Source: Oscillospiraceae bacterium
Lineage (GTDB): Bacteria; Bacillota; Clostridia; UBA1381
Direction of reading: 5' to 3'
NCBI GenBank assembly: GCA_022509025.1
Contig: JAFLUB010000010.1
Location: forward strand, 1-61,855
DNA: 61,855 nt
Shown: positions 51,755-59,833 of the stretch, piece after piece
Position numbering within the stretch: the stretch's first letter is position 1
Layout of the letters: every line of letters starts with the position of its first letter
Notes under the pieces: generated by a model
Database searches by the model: none
What the model saw: only the letters and a program-made list of their open reading frames with translations
What the model was told of the DNA's origin: nothing
Made by a program: the position numbers and the translations under genes

Positions 51755-51881
51755 TGGTAAAACCCTCCTTAATTTAATTTTATATAAATACAGTATACAA
51801 TATTTTCTTTTATTTTTCAATCAGTAATATGTAAAATTTAAAAGAAACTTATAGTATAAATTGACAAAAAAGTAGCAAAAC

Positions 51882-51910
51882 TTGACGAAAAAGAGAAATT
51901 GGTATACAAT
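51882..51910 (+). promoter_or_regulatory. Promoter of the mltG-trmR run
   Basis: TTGACG (51882-51887) and TACAAT (51905-51910) with a 17-nt spacer, about 30 nt before the mltG start. Confidence 0.75.
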
Positions 51911-51944
51911 AAACAAAATATGTCATAATCAGGAGGATATTCAT

Positions 51945-53027
51945 ATGGCAGTAAAAGTTAAACAAACAGGATACGGTAAATGGAAGATACCATTTATTAT
52001 AATTTTGGTAATAATAGTTTTATGTCTCGCGGGGGCGGGTATACTTTTAGAGGACAGTCTTAGTGTCAGCGTGCCGGATGGCAGCATCAGAATTGAGGTT
52101 GCCGATGGTGACAGTACGTCAGTGGTTGCCAATACGCTTTCTGACGCCGGTATTATAAAATACCCTGAGCTCTTTAAAATTCAGTCAAAGCTTGGTGGTT
52201 ATGATGGCAATATTAAGCCGGGTGCGGCTACGATTGAGGACGGTATGAGCTATGGCCAGATTCTTGATTTACTTATAACTTCGGGCCGCGAGATGAGGAA
52301 GGTAACGATTCCCGAGGGCTTTGATATAAGCCAGATAGCGGATAAGCTGAATAATGAAGGAGTAATAGGCTGGCGGGAGTTCTATGCGGCATTGAACCCC
52401 GAAGAGTATGACTATCCGTTCCTTAAGAATCTTCCTCAGCGTGACGGGGCGATGGAGGGATATCTTTTCCCTGCGACCTATGACATACCGCATAATATGT
52501 CAGCGCATGATATTATAGACCTTATGCTCTCCGCGTTTGACAGTCAGTTTACTGACGAATATTACAATCGTGCCTCAGAGCTTGGCATGACTGTGGACCA
52601 GGTTATAACCATGGCGTCAATAGTGGAAAGAGAGGCAGGCAGCGACAGCGAAATGCCGAAGGTTGCCGGAGTCTTCTATAACAGAAGAAACTCAGGCATG
52701 AAATTCCAGTCCTGCGCAACGGTGCAGTATATTCTCGGTGAAAGAAAGCCGGTTCTTTCAATCGCGGACACCCAGATTGATTCGCCGTATAATACATATA
52801 TTTATCCCGACTTCCCTATAGGTCCTATCTGTAATCCGGGCTTGGAAAGCATCAAAGCGGCGCTTTATCCTGAGGTTACCGAAGCGTATTATTTCGTGCT
52901 CGGTAAGGACGGCACACACATATTCTCGAATACATATGAAGAGCACCTTGCTGCTATGGGCTCTTCCGATCCGACTATGAGCGTTGACGGCAGTGCAATA
53001 GAAAATCAGGACAGCATGAAGCAGTAA
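51945..53027 (+). CDS. mltG: Endolytic murein transglycosylase MltG
   Basis: The 360-residue protein has one membrane helix (about 13-35), a LysM-like part and the MltG core. The catalytic Glu is in ITMASIVEREAGSDSEM; other family motifs are GVFYNRRNSGMKFQSCATVQYIL and SPYNTYIYPDFPIGPICNPG. It cuts nascent glycan strands. Start at 51945 follows AGGAGG with 8 nt. It begins the mltG-trmR-U32 order known from Bacillota (yrrL-yrrM-yrrN/O in B. subtilis). Confidence 0.94.
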   Translation: MAVKVKQTGYGKWKIPFIIILVIIVLCLAGAGILLEDSLSVSVPDGSIRIEVADGDSTSVVANTLSDAGIIKYPELFKIQSKLGGYDGNIKPGAATIEDGMSYGQILDLLITSGREMRKVTIPEGFDISQIADKLNNEGVIGWREFYAALNPEEYDYPFLKNLPQRDGAMEGYLFPATYDIPHNMSAHDIIDLMLSAFDSQFTDEYYNRASELGMTVDQVITMASIVEREAGSDSEMPKVAGVFYNRRNSGMKFQSCATVQYILGERKPVLSIADTQIDSPYNTYIYPDFPIGPICNPGLESIKAALYPEVTEAYYFVLGKDGTHIFSNTYEEHLAAMGSSDPTMSVDGSAIENQDSMKQ

Positions 53028-53050
53028 TATTTGCCGAAAGGAAAAGACTT

Positions 53051-53716
53051 ATGATTGAATATGATAAGGACGCTATAGTCCCTCCGTATATAACCGAATA
53101 CCTTCGCGCAAAAACTGTGCATACGGATGATTTTCTTCATGAGCTTGAAAAATATGCTGAAGAAAACAGTATCCCGGTTGTAGAGCCTGAAACGGCAAGG
53201 TTTTTGTCTGTAATGTGCAGAGCGGCAAAGCCTTTGAAAATTCTTGAGGTGGGATGCGCAATAGGCTATAGCGCCATAATTATGGCTAAAGCCGTTTCGG
53301 ACGAATGTGAAATCACTACGCTCGAATGTGATGAAAACATGGTCTGTATTGCAAGAGAGAATATAAAAAAAGCGGGATATGCCGAAAAAATATCGGTTAT
53401 CGAAGCTGACGCGAAGGACTATCTTTCATATATCGATGATGACGAGGTGTTTGATATTATATTCCTGGACGGACCTAAAGCGCACTATATCTATATGCTT
53501 GACGAGTGCGTGAGGCTTCTTAAAAAGGGCGGCATGATTATTTCTGATAATGTGCTATATAAGGGCATGACAGCCGATGATAATCATGTCGTAAGACGTA
53601 AAATCACGATTGTAAAGCGTCTCAGGCGGTATATTGATATGCTTATGGAGCATAAGGAGCTTGAAACCGCAATCCTGCCGCTTGGCGACGGTGTGACGGT
53701 TTCTGTGAAAAAATAA
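53051..53716 (+). CDS. trmR: tRNA 5-hydroxyuridine methyltransferase-type O-methyltransferase
   Basis: The 221-residue class I SAM-dependent methyltransferase of the catechol-OMT type has ILEVGCAIGYSAIIMA, ITTLECDENMV, and the metal-binding region DIIFLDGPKAHYIYM and GGMIISDNVLYKG. Its place 23 nt after mltG and before a U32 peptidase gene is that of B. subtilis yrrM, which methylates ho5U34 to mo5U34 in tRNA. The assignment to TrmR rests on this synteny and the normal length. Confidence 0.82.
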   Translation: MIEYDKDAIVPPYITEYLRAKTVHTDDFLHELEKYAEENSIPVVEPETARFLSVMCRAAKPLKILEVGCAIGYSAIIMAKAVSDECEITTLECDENMVCIARENIKKAGYAEKISVIEADAKDYLSYIDDDEVFDIIFLDGPKAHYIYMLDECVRLLKKGGMIISDNVLYKGMTADDNHVVRRKITIVKRLRRYIDMLMEHKELETAILPLGDGVTVSVKK

Positions 53717-53723
53717 AAAACAC

Positions 53724-53752
53724 TTGATTTTTTAAACAAAACTTGTTATAAT
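53724..53752 (+). promoter_or_regulatory. Antitoxin-RNA promoter, TA-like locus 2
   Basis: TTGATT (53724-53729), 17-nt spacer, TATAAT (53747-53752). The short transcript ends at the shared stem. Confidence 0.75.
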
Positions 53753-53758
53753 AAAAAC

Positions 53759-53855
53759 AGACACAGAGGTATGCCGTCAAACGGTTGCCTCAGTTGGTTT
53801 TAAGTAATCAATAAATAACCGTCACTGGGCAAGGAGCGACGGTTATTGTACTTTC
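53759..53855 (+). ncRNA. Putative antisense (antitoxin) RNA, locus 2
   Basis: The predicted RNA opens with a hairpin GAGG..GCCGT-CAA-ACGG..CCTC and ends in the stem AATAACCGTC/GACGGTTATT. CCGTCAAAC (53774-53782) is repeated directly at 53960-53968. Because the peptide mRNA is read from the other strand it carries GUUUGACGG, fully complementary to this RNA. This adds a second pairing site to the antisense overlap at the 3' ends. Confidence 0.6.
53814..53847. terminator. Shared bidirectional terminator, locus 2
   Basis: A 10-bp stem, arms 53814-53823 and 53838-53847. The right arm contains the stop codon of the minus-strand peptide, as in locus 1. The T-tracts are weak. Confidence 0.7.
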
Positions 53856-53914
53856 TGAGTAGTTATAATTAATATAACTATTATCATTGTAATAATTCTG
53901 ATAACTCGTTTCAT
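53843..53914 (-). CDS. 23-residue hydrophobic peptide, type I toxin candidate (locus 2)
   Basis: An ATG at 53914 lies 8 nt after GGAGG. The peptide begins MKRVIRIITMIIVILI and ends TTQKVQ, a basic start followed by one very hydrophobic stretch. The leader has hairpins CGCA-GATAC/GTAT-TGCG and CCTGCG/CGCAGG, and TCACC before the second hairpin can pair with GGTGA of the SD, closing it off. The promoter is at 53997-54025. Architecture, leader motif GGTTAGCC and position of the stop codon in the terminator are the same as locus 1 while the peptide sequence differs. Confidence 0.6.
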   Translation of the reverse strand: MKRVIRIITMIIVILIITTQKVQ

Positions 53915-53996
53915 ACAAGTCACCTCCTCGCCTGCGCGGTTTACGCAGGGTGAGGCTAACCGTCAAACTCGCAATACTTCTGTATCTGCGGGTTTG

Positions 53997-54025
53997 ATTT
54001 TATTACATTTTATGACAAAAAACAA
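53997..54025 (-). promoter_or_regulatory. Peptide promoter, TA-like locus 2
   Basis: On the minus strand TTGTTT (54020-54025) and TAAAAT (53997-54002) are 17 nt apart; weaker than the locus 1 promoter. Confidence 0.55.
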
Positions 54026-54069
54026 TAACAGGAATATTACATTTATTCTACAAATAAGGAACTAAAACC

Positions 54070-55293
54070 ATGAAAAAACCTGAACTTTTAGCTCCCGGCG
54101 GGAGTCTGGAAAAACTGAAAACGGCGATAGATTACGGCGCGGACGCGGTGTATATCGGCGGCGAGACGTTTTCTCTCCGTGTTGCGGCGGAAAACTTCTC
54201 GAAAGAGGATATGCTCGAGGGAATAAAATACGCTCATGACCGCGGCAAAAAGGTGTATCTTACAGCGAACATAATCCCGCATAACAGCGATATTGACGAA
54301 TTTGACGGCTTTGTCGATGAAATAAAGGATATGAACTTTGACGCTGTACTTATAGCTGATTTGGGACTTTTCGATATAATGCGCGAAAAAGCGCCGCATA
54401 TACCGATTCATGTAAGCACACAGGCGAATAACACAAACTACCGCTCAGCAATCGCATGGCATAAAATGGGTGCGACGCGTGTTGTGCTCGGACGTGAGAT
54501 GTCGTTTAAGGAAATAACTGAATTTCAAAAGAAGATTCCTGAGGATTTAGAGCTTGAAGCGTTTGTACACGGCGCGATGTGTATATCATATTCGGGACGA
54601 TGTCTGTTGTCAAATTACATGACGGGGCGCGACTCCAACATGGGCGCGTGCGCTCATCCGTGCCGGTGGAACTATAAGCTTGTGGAGGAAACACGTCCCG
54701 GAGAGTACATGGACGTGTTCGAAAACGAGCGCGGCACATTTATCTTTAACTCTAAGGACTTGTGTACAATCCGTCATATACCGGAGCTTGTGGGAAGCGG
54801 GATTGCGAGCCTTAAAATTGAGGGACGCGTCAAGACTTCCTATTATGTCGCGACGGTTGTGGGCGCGTATCGGCGCGAGATTGACAGATATTTTGCCGAC
54901 CCTGAGAATTATACGTTTAACGAGGCGGAATACGAGGAACTCTGCAAGGTGAGCCATAGACCGTATACAACCGGATTTTATTTCGGTAAGCCGGACGAAA
55001 ACGCGCAGGTGTATACGTCAAGCTCATATATCCGCGACTATGACCTTATCGGCATAGTCATGTCGTATGACGCAGAGATGGGCGAGGCAGTCGTTTCGCA
55101 GCGTAACCGCTTCTTTAAAGGCGATGAAGTTGAAATAATACAGCCGATGAAGCCGTTTTTCACGCAGACTGTTGACAGCCTGGCGGACGAAAAAGGACAG
55201 GAAATAGATGTCGCAAACCACGCGGAGCAGATAGTCAGGATAAAGACTGTAGAACCCGTGTGCGAGGGCGCGATGCTGAGAAAAAGACGGTAA
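54070..55293 (+). CDS. U32-family peptidase-like protein (TrhP/YrrO type)
   Basis: The 407-residue protein has the U32 signature EAFVHGAMCISYSGRCLLS followed by further conserved cysteines in GACAHPCRW, a TIM-barrel start PELLAPGGSLEKLKTAIDYGADAVYIGG and a C-terminal beta domain. In Bacillota the gene after mltG-trmR is a U32 protein (yrrN/yrrO, TrhP) needed for prephenate-dependent hydroxylation of U34 in tRNA, the step before TrmR. I infer that role here. Only one U32 gene is present rather than two, and TA-like locus 2 separates it from trmR. Confidence 0.85.
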   Translation: MKKPELLAPGGSLEKLKTAIDYGADAVYIGGETFSLRVAAENFSKEDMLEGIKYAHDRGKKVYLTANIIPHNSDIDEFDGFVDEIKDMNFDAVLIADLGLFDIMREKAPHIPIHVSTQANNTNYRSAIAWHKMGATRVVLGREMSFKEITEFQKKIPEDLELEAFVHGAMCISYSGRCLLSNYMTGRDSNMGACAHPCRWNYKLVEETRPGEYMDVFENERGTFIFNSKDLCTIRHIPELVGSGIASLKIEGRVKTSYYVATVVGAYRREIDRYFADPENYTFNEAEYEELCKVSHRPYTTGFYFGKPDENAQVYTSSSYIRDYDLIGIVMSYDAEMGEAVVSQRNRFFKGDEVEIIQPMKPFFTQTVDSLADEKGQEIDVANHAEQIVRIKTVEPVCEGAMLRKRR

Positions 55294-55299
55294 AGTAAT

Positions 55300-55379
55300 G
55301 ACCCGGTGAGTCTCCCTTCAATAATCCGAAGGATTTTTGAAGGGGGGAACCACGCAGAGCGTGGAGGAGGGTCTTTTTT
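55300..55379 (+). terminator. Complex terminator/repeat with two hairpins inside an outer stem
   Basis: GACCC (55300-55304) pairs with GGGTC (55369-55373), which is followed by TTTTTT. Inside are hairpins CCCTTCAA..GGATT-TTGAAGGG and CCACGC-AGA-GCGTGG. The three-way fold looks like a repeat-type element of Clostridia acting as terminator. Confidence 0.65.
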
Positions 55380-55411
55380 GTTAAAAAAATAGACAAAACA
55401 CCAAAAAAATG

Positions 55412-55441
55412 TTGACTTTGTTTTGTGTAATGTGATATGAT
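55412..55441 (+). promoter_or_regulatory. Promoter of the CE12-like esterase
   Basis: TTGACT (55412-55417), 18-nt spacer, TATGAT (55436-55441). Confidence 0.6.
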
Positions 55442-55489
55442 AATATTAACTTTATTGTGGGTAATTTTATCAGAAAAGGAGAGAAAATT

Positions 55490-58400
55490 ATGAACAAACA
55501 TTTAAAGAAGCTGCTTTGCGCATCGCTTTCACTTGCGATGGTAGCGGGCAGCATCGTACTTCCGACAGCTGCAAGCGCGGCGGAATGGTCGGCAGACGCG
55601 ACCTCGTGGAAATTCGACTTTGGTTCGGCAGAAAATGTTGCAGACGGTTACATAGCTGTTCCGGCCGACACGAAGTACACGGTGGCAGGAGGCTATGGCT
55701 TCCTTGGTCTTGAAAACGGCTATGCTACAAACTGGCTTGCAGACGGATTTGAAATGACGCAGGGCTATGACCTTGTGCTTGCAAACGGCGGTTCCGAATC
55801 GCCTGCGACAGCGGACGATGACTGGGTTGCGACAACCACAAGAACGGAAGCGGATCAGGACTATGTAAGTCCTATACGTTTCGCTATGACCGCAGAGAAA
55901 AACGGCTATTATAAGGTAAGGATTAACTTGAAGAAAGCAAATGCAGAAGAGGATGCGTATGTAAATCTGTTTACAGAGCGCCGTCATCAGCATTTATTGA
56001 ACAAGGCTATTCCTGATGAGGGTCTGGTTTACGAGGCTTCGATTCATGTACATAATTTGCAGGGAAAGAGCAACGGAGGTCATCCTGGAGACAACGCGGA
56101 TACTATGTTAAACATTGTTGCCGAGGGTAAAAATGTTGCGATTTCCTCAATAGAGGTTACCAAGACGGCGGCAGACAAGACATTGTTTATTCTAACAGAC
56201 TCGACAGGCTGTGAGCAGAGCGCGGCAATTCCGTACTTCCCGCTTGACCACTGTCAGGGTGTAGGCTCGGCGCTTGCAAAGTATCTCAGCAAAGACTGGG
56301 CTCTTGTAAACGAAGGCGAATCAGGTCTTGACAGCACCTCTTCAGGCCCCCACTTCAATAACTGCGTCAATGAAATAAAAGCAGGAGACTTTTTATGGTA
56401 TGAGTTCGGACATAATGACACAAGATCACAAGGTGTTACAGGCTACCTCAATACTCTTCAAAGCTATTATAATACTGTATCATCTAAAAACGCGTATCTT
56501 ATAGTTGCTGCACCTATTGAGCGTAAGCAGTCGTTCCAGTACCAAACCGACAACACATGGACCAAAACACTTGAGGAGTATGCGACAGCAGGCAAGAACT
56601 TTGTTGAGGAGCAGATTGCAGCGGGCAAGAAAAACATTGCATTTATTGATTTGAACGACCTGTCAATCGGAGTTCTTAACAGCATATCTCAGGAAATCAA
56701 TGAGAAATATGATTACGGATGGCTTTCGGGTAACTTCTATTATTTCCTGAACGACTACACACATCCGAACGATTACGGTGCAGACCAGTTTGCTAAGGCT
56801 GCGGTAGACGGCGCGAAAGCGACTATCGCCGCGGCAGCAGAAGCAGATGCGACTGCTTCTGTTAAGACGCAGGCAGAGGTTCTTTCGATGATTTTTGGGG
56901 ACACCAGAGCTGAGGAGGCTAACCGCGTACCCGAGTCAATTTATAAATTGGGCACAGTTCCCAACAGCGCATATCCGAAAGGACTTACAAAGGTTGTATA
57001 TTATGACTATCCGTGGCTCCTTAAAAAGGTAGAGTGGAATGAGGACGGAACCGCGAAGTCAATCGCGGCGGAGCCGGTTGACTGTGCTGATGAAACAATC
57101 CCATTCTCATACAGCCGCGGCAGAATTGATATATTTGATAAAGATGGAGAGAAGAAGGGTGCGGTAACAACTGATGAATTCTATGACAGATTATCCGCGT
57201 CCGGCGCTCTTACATTTAGTGATACCAGTGTTACATACGATGCTGATGCCGGTGATACATATAACGCGTACATGGTTGACGCTGACACACCGTCGACAGG
57301 CAAAATCGTGTCGAATACGCTTACGGAAAAAGATAATATAGATGTTAAAGAATATCTGTTACAGGGTAAACTTGGAACTGAGAATGTTGAGAATTTCGCA
57401 TCATACAGTGATGATTTGGCTGTAGGCGCGACCATTATAGGTACTAACAACTGGGAAGCTCCCGGCGGTGGCGAGTTCTCGTTAGGAAAGGAAGACGAAA
57501 CCTATTATGCTCATTATAAGTCAACAGGTTCAAGCACCTTCTATCCCGAAACTCCGTTCTATGGCAAAACAAAGGTATCATCAGGTCAGCTTCTTTGCAG
57601 ATTTGATATAAGATACATAGGCGGTACAGTAAGAATGTATTATACAGACGGCACGGCTCTTAACAACTGGCCGGCGACTGTTGCTCCTCTTACTATTGAT
57701 ACTACGGACGGCAATGTTACAGTTAAGCTGAACGGCGCTGAGGTAAATAAAATCAATGCCAACACATGGACTACGGTTCAGCTCGTAGTTGATTTGGACT
57801 ACGGAAAAGCAACAGCATCCGTAAACGGTAAATCCCTTGAAACCGATATAACAGGTTTACAGGGATTCGGCGCTCCCAAGCCCGCATCGCTTGGTATGCT
57901 TGCGTTCCACAGCCCGAACAATTCATCTGATGAGTTTGACATCACGAATATAACTATTGCGACTCTTAACACGGCTCCGCTTCCGGAGAAAACTGTTAAG
58001 GTAAAAGCAAATGACGCATCTATGGGTACAGTATCTGTTGGAGATGAAGATGATACAGAGCTGTCTGTTGCAAAGAATCAGGATGTAACAATCCACGCTG
58101 TTCCGGCTGACGGATATGAACTTTCAAGCTGGACAGATGCAGCCGGAAAAGAGTTTGCATTTGCTACTGACTACACATTCAGACTTTATGACGATATAGA
58201 GCTTACAGCAAACTTTAAAGCGAAGGAGAAGGACAAATACAATTATCTGTATCATGAAACCTTCAGAACTCTCACAACCGATACTCTTGCTGCCGATGGC
58301 TGGAAATCACCGAATCAGCAGGATGTACTGACCATAGAAACAGATAGTAATCCCGCACTGGAAAATTACCTGAGATTTGGTAAGAACGGCTCTACAAGAG

Positions 58401-59479
58401 GCGCGGAGAAAAAATTTAATGAAACGCCGTTTACACATGAGAGTGGTTTGGCATTCGGTATAAGCGCTAAGTTTAATAAGCCGAGCGGAGACCCGAATGA
58501 AATATCTATTCACAGCGGAAACCTTACATATGATAATGTAAACTGGGGAAGCACAGGCGGCCAGGTTATTCAGCTGAAGCAAGCAAATACCGGTGTAATA
58601 AGCTTGAACGGTACGGAAACAAAAATCCCTGACAATACATGGTTTAATGTTATTGCGCTGTGCGATTTTGATACTCACACAGCCAAAGTGCAGGTAACAT
58701 CTCTTGACGGTTCAACGGAATATTTCAATGACACAGTTGAAATGCCTGATAAAGCCGCAACCGGTATTAAGGGAATATATTTCGTATTCGGTAAAAACAG
58801 CGGCGGTGTTGTAAGCATGGACAATATCGAAATATTCCCGGCTGAAGAGTATGTAGAGCCTGCAGTTACTCACACAGTAACATTCACAGGCGCGAATGCG
58901 ACTGTAAAGGTAGACGGTGAGGCAGTCACAGAGCCTGTAACTGTTACAGAGGGTGACGATTTAAGCTTCACGGTAACTCCTGATGACGGCTATGAGTTAG
59001 TATCGGTTAAGGTGGGAAGCGACACACTTACCCCTGACGATGACGGCGTTTACACAATTACCGTAACAGCCAACACGACCGTTACAATCACGGTGAAAGC
59101 TGTAGAAGTTCCTTCGCCTTCACCGTCTCCTTCGCCTTCACCTTCACCATCTCCCGAGGTTTCGAACATTACTGTTGTTTCAGAGCCTGAGATAAAGACC
59201 GACGATGAAGGCAACAAGGAGATTGCCGTAACGGTTAAAAACGAAGGTGACGAGGCTTCGCCGATAGTTCTGATGATAGCGCGCTATGATGAAGAAACCG
59301 GCAGATTTATCGGACTTGTATTATCAAGCACGCAGAGTATAGACGCAAACGGCGAAATAGAGCTGACAGCGCCTGTTCCTGCAGAGAATGATTACAAGGC
59401 TATGCTTTGGAACGGCGTAAGCGGACTATATCCGATTATGGACGCTGTAACCAAAGATGAGTTGGAAGACAACGAATAA
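55490..59479 (+). CDS. Large secreted CE12-like rhamnogalacturonan acetylesterase with accessory domains
   Basis: The 1329-residue protein has a signal peptide (about 1-30, ending AASAAEW), an N-terminal beta domain, and an SGNH esterase domain (about 228-445). The nucleophile Ser is in FILTDSTGCE (near residue 237), Gly in NEGESGLDS, Asn in GHNDTRS, and the Asp/His pair in NDYTHPND (near 420). This matches CE12-type rhamnogalacturonan acetylesterases. After it come a LamG-like domain (about 640-825), an InlB-type repeat domain (about 833-905), a second LamG-like domain, a short Ig-like domain, a Ser/Pro repeat linker (about 1207-1223) and the C-terminal domain shared with the PL11 lyase. It should remove acetyl groups from RG-I so that lyases can act. 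SD AAAGGAGAG. Confidence 0.8.
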   Translation: MNKHLKKLLCASLSLAMVAGSIVLPTAASAAEWSADATSWKFDFGSAENVADGYIAVPADTKYTVAGGYGFLGLENGYATNWLADGFEMTQGYDLVLANGGSESPATADDDWVATTTRTEADQDYVSPIRFAMTAEKNGYYKVRINLKKANAEEDAYVNLFTERRHQHLLNKAIPDEGLVYEASIHVHNLQGKSNGGHPGDNADTMLNIVAEGKNVAISSIEVTKTAADKTLFILTDSTGCEQSAAIPYFPLDHCQGVGSALAKYLSKDWALVNEGESGLDSTSSGPHFNNCVNEIKAGDFLWYEFGHNDTRSQGVTGYLNTLQSYYNTVSSKNAYLIVAAPIERKQSFQYQTDNTWTKTLEEYATAGKNFVEEQIAAGKKNIAFIDLNDLSIGVLNSISQEINEKYDYGWLSGNFYYFLNDYTHPNDYGADQFAKAAVDGAKATIAAAAEADATASVKTQAEVLSMIFGDTRAEEANRVPESIYKLGTVPNSAYPKGLTKVVYYDYPWLLKKVEWNEDGTAKSIAAEPVDCADETIPFSYSRGRIDIFDKDGEKKGAVTTDEFYDRLSASGALTFSDTSVTYDADAGDTYNAYMVDADTPSTGKIVSNTLTEKDNIDVKEYLLQGKLGTENVENFASYSDDLAVGATIIGTNNWEAPGGGEFSLGKEDETYYAHYKSTGSSTFYPETPFYGKTKVSSGQLLCRFDIRYIGGTVRMYYTDGTALNNWPATVAPLTIDTTDGNVTVKLNGAEVNKINANTWTTVQLVVDLDYGKATASVNGKSLETDITGLQGFGAPKPASLGMLAFHSPNNSSDEFDITNITIATLNTAPLPEKTVKVKANDASMGTVSVGDEDDTELSVAKNQDVTIHAVPADGYELSSWTDAAGKEFAFATDYTFRLYDDIELTANFKAKEKDKYNYLYHETFRTLTTDTLAADGWKSPNQQDVLTIETDSNPALENYLRFGKNGSTRGAEKKFNETPFTHESGLAFGISAKFNKPSGDPNEISIHSGNLTYDNVNWGSTGGQVIQLKQANTGVISLNGTETKIPDNTWFNVIALCDFDTHTAKVQVTSLDGSTEYFNDTVEMPDKAATGIKGIYFVFGKNSGGVVSMDNIEIFPAEEYVEPAVTHTVTFTGANATVKVDGEAVTEPVTVTEGDDLSFTVTPDDGYELVSVKVGSDTLTPDDDGVYTITVTANTTVTITVKAVEVPSPSPSPSPSPSPSPEVSNITVVSEPEIKTDDEGNKEIAVTVKNEGDEASPIVLMIARYDEETGRFIGLVLSSTQSIDANGEIELTAPVPAENDYKAMLWNGVSGLYPIMDAVTKDELEDNE

Positions 59480-59489
59480 TAATAAACTC

Positions 59490-59517
59490 AGAAAAGACCG
59501 CTTCTGCGGTCTTTTCT
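59490..59517 (+). terminator. Terminator after the CE12-like esterase
   Basis: A 12-bp stem AGAAAAGACCGC/GCGGTCTTTTCT with loop TTCT; the T-rich right arm completes it. Confidence 0.85.
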
Positions 59518-59692
59518 GATGCCTTGATTCTGATACTGTTTTAGCGCTGTATTCACGCGGTTTTCATGATATTTCCAATTATATTTCCTGACATTTCCGC
59601 CATATCCAGACCATTCCGCAGTTTAGTAAAAATAGCTAAAAACACACACCAACCTTTGTATAATTTAACGACCTTTTTATTTATCAATTATA

Positions 59693-59721
59693 TTGCACAA
59701 ATTTTTAAATTGTGATACAAT
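59693..59721 (+). promoter_or_regulatory. Promoter and structured 5' UTR of the last gene
   Basis: TTGCAC (59693-59698) and TACAAT (59716-59721) are 17 nt apart. The 100-nt leader has hairpins ACCCG/CGGGT (near 59747-59776) and GGCTTA/TAAGCC. It is not similar to R1-R3. The stretch 59518-59692 holds nothing else that I can see. Confidence 0.7.
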
Positions 59722-59833
59722 ATATACCATGTAGACGAGTGTGTACCCGTGTAAAGTGCATGGATACGCGGGTTTGCATTCAAAAAAATATGGCTTAGGC
59801 ATAAGCCGAGAGAAAAGGAAAGGGAGAAAAGAA

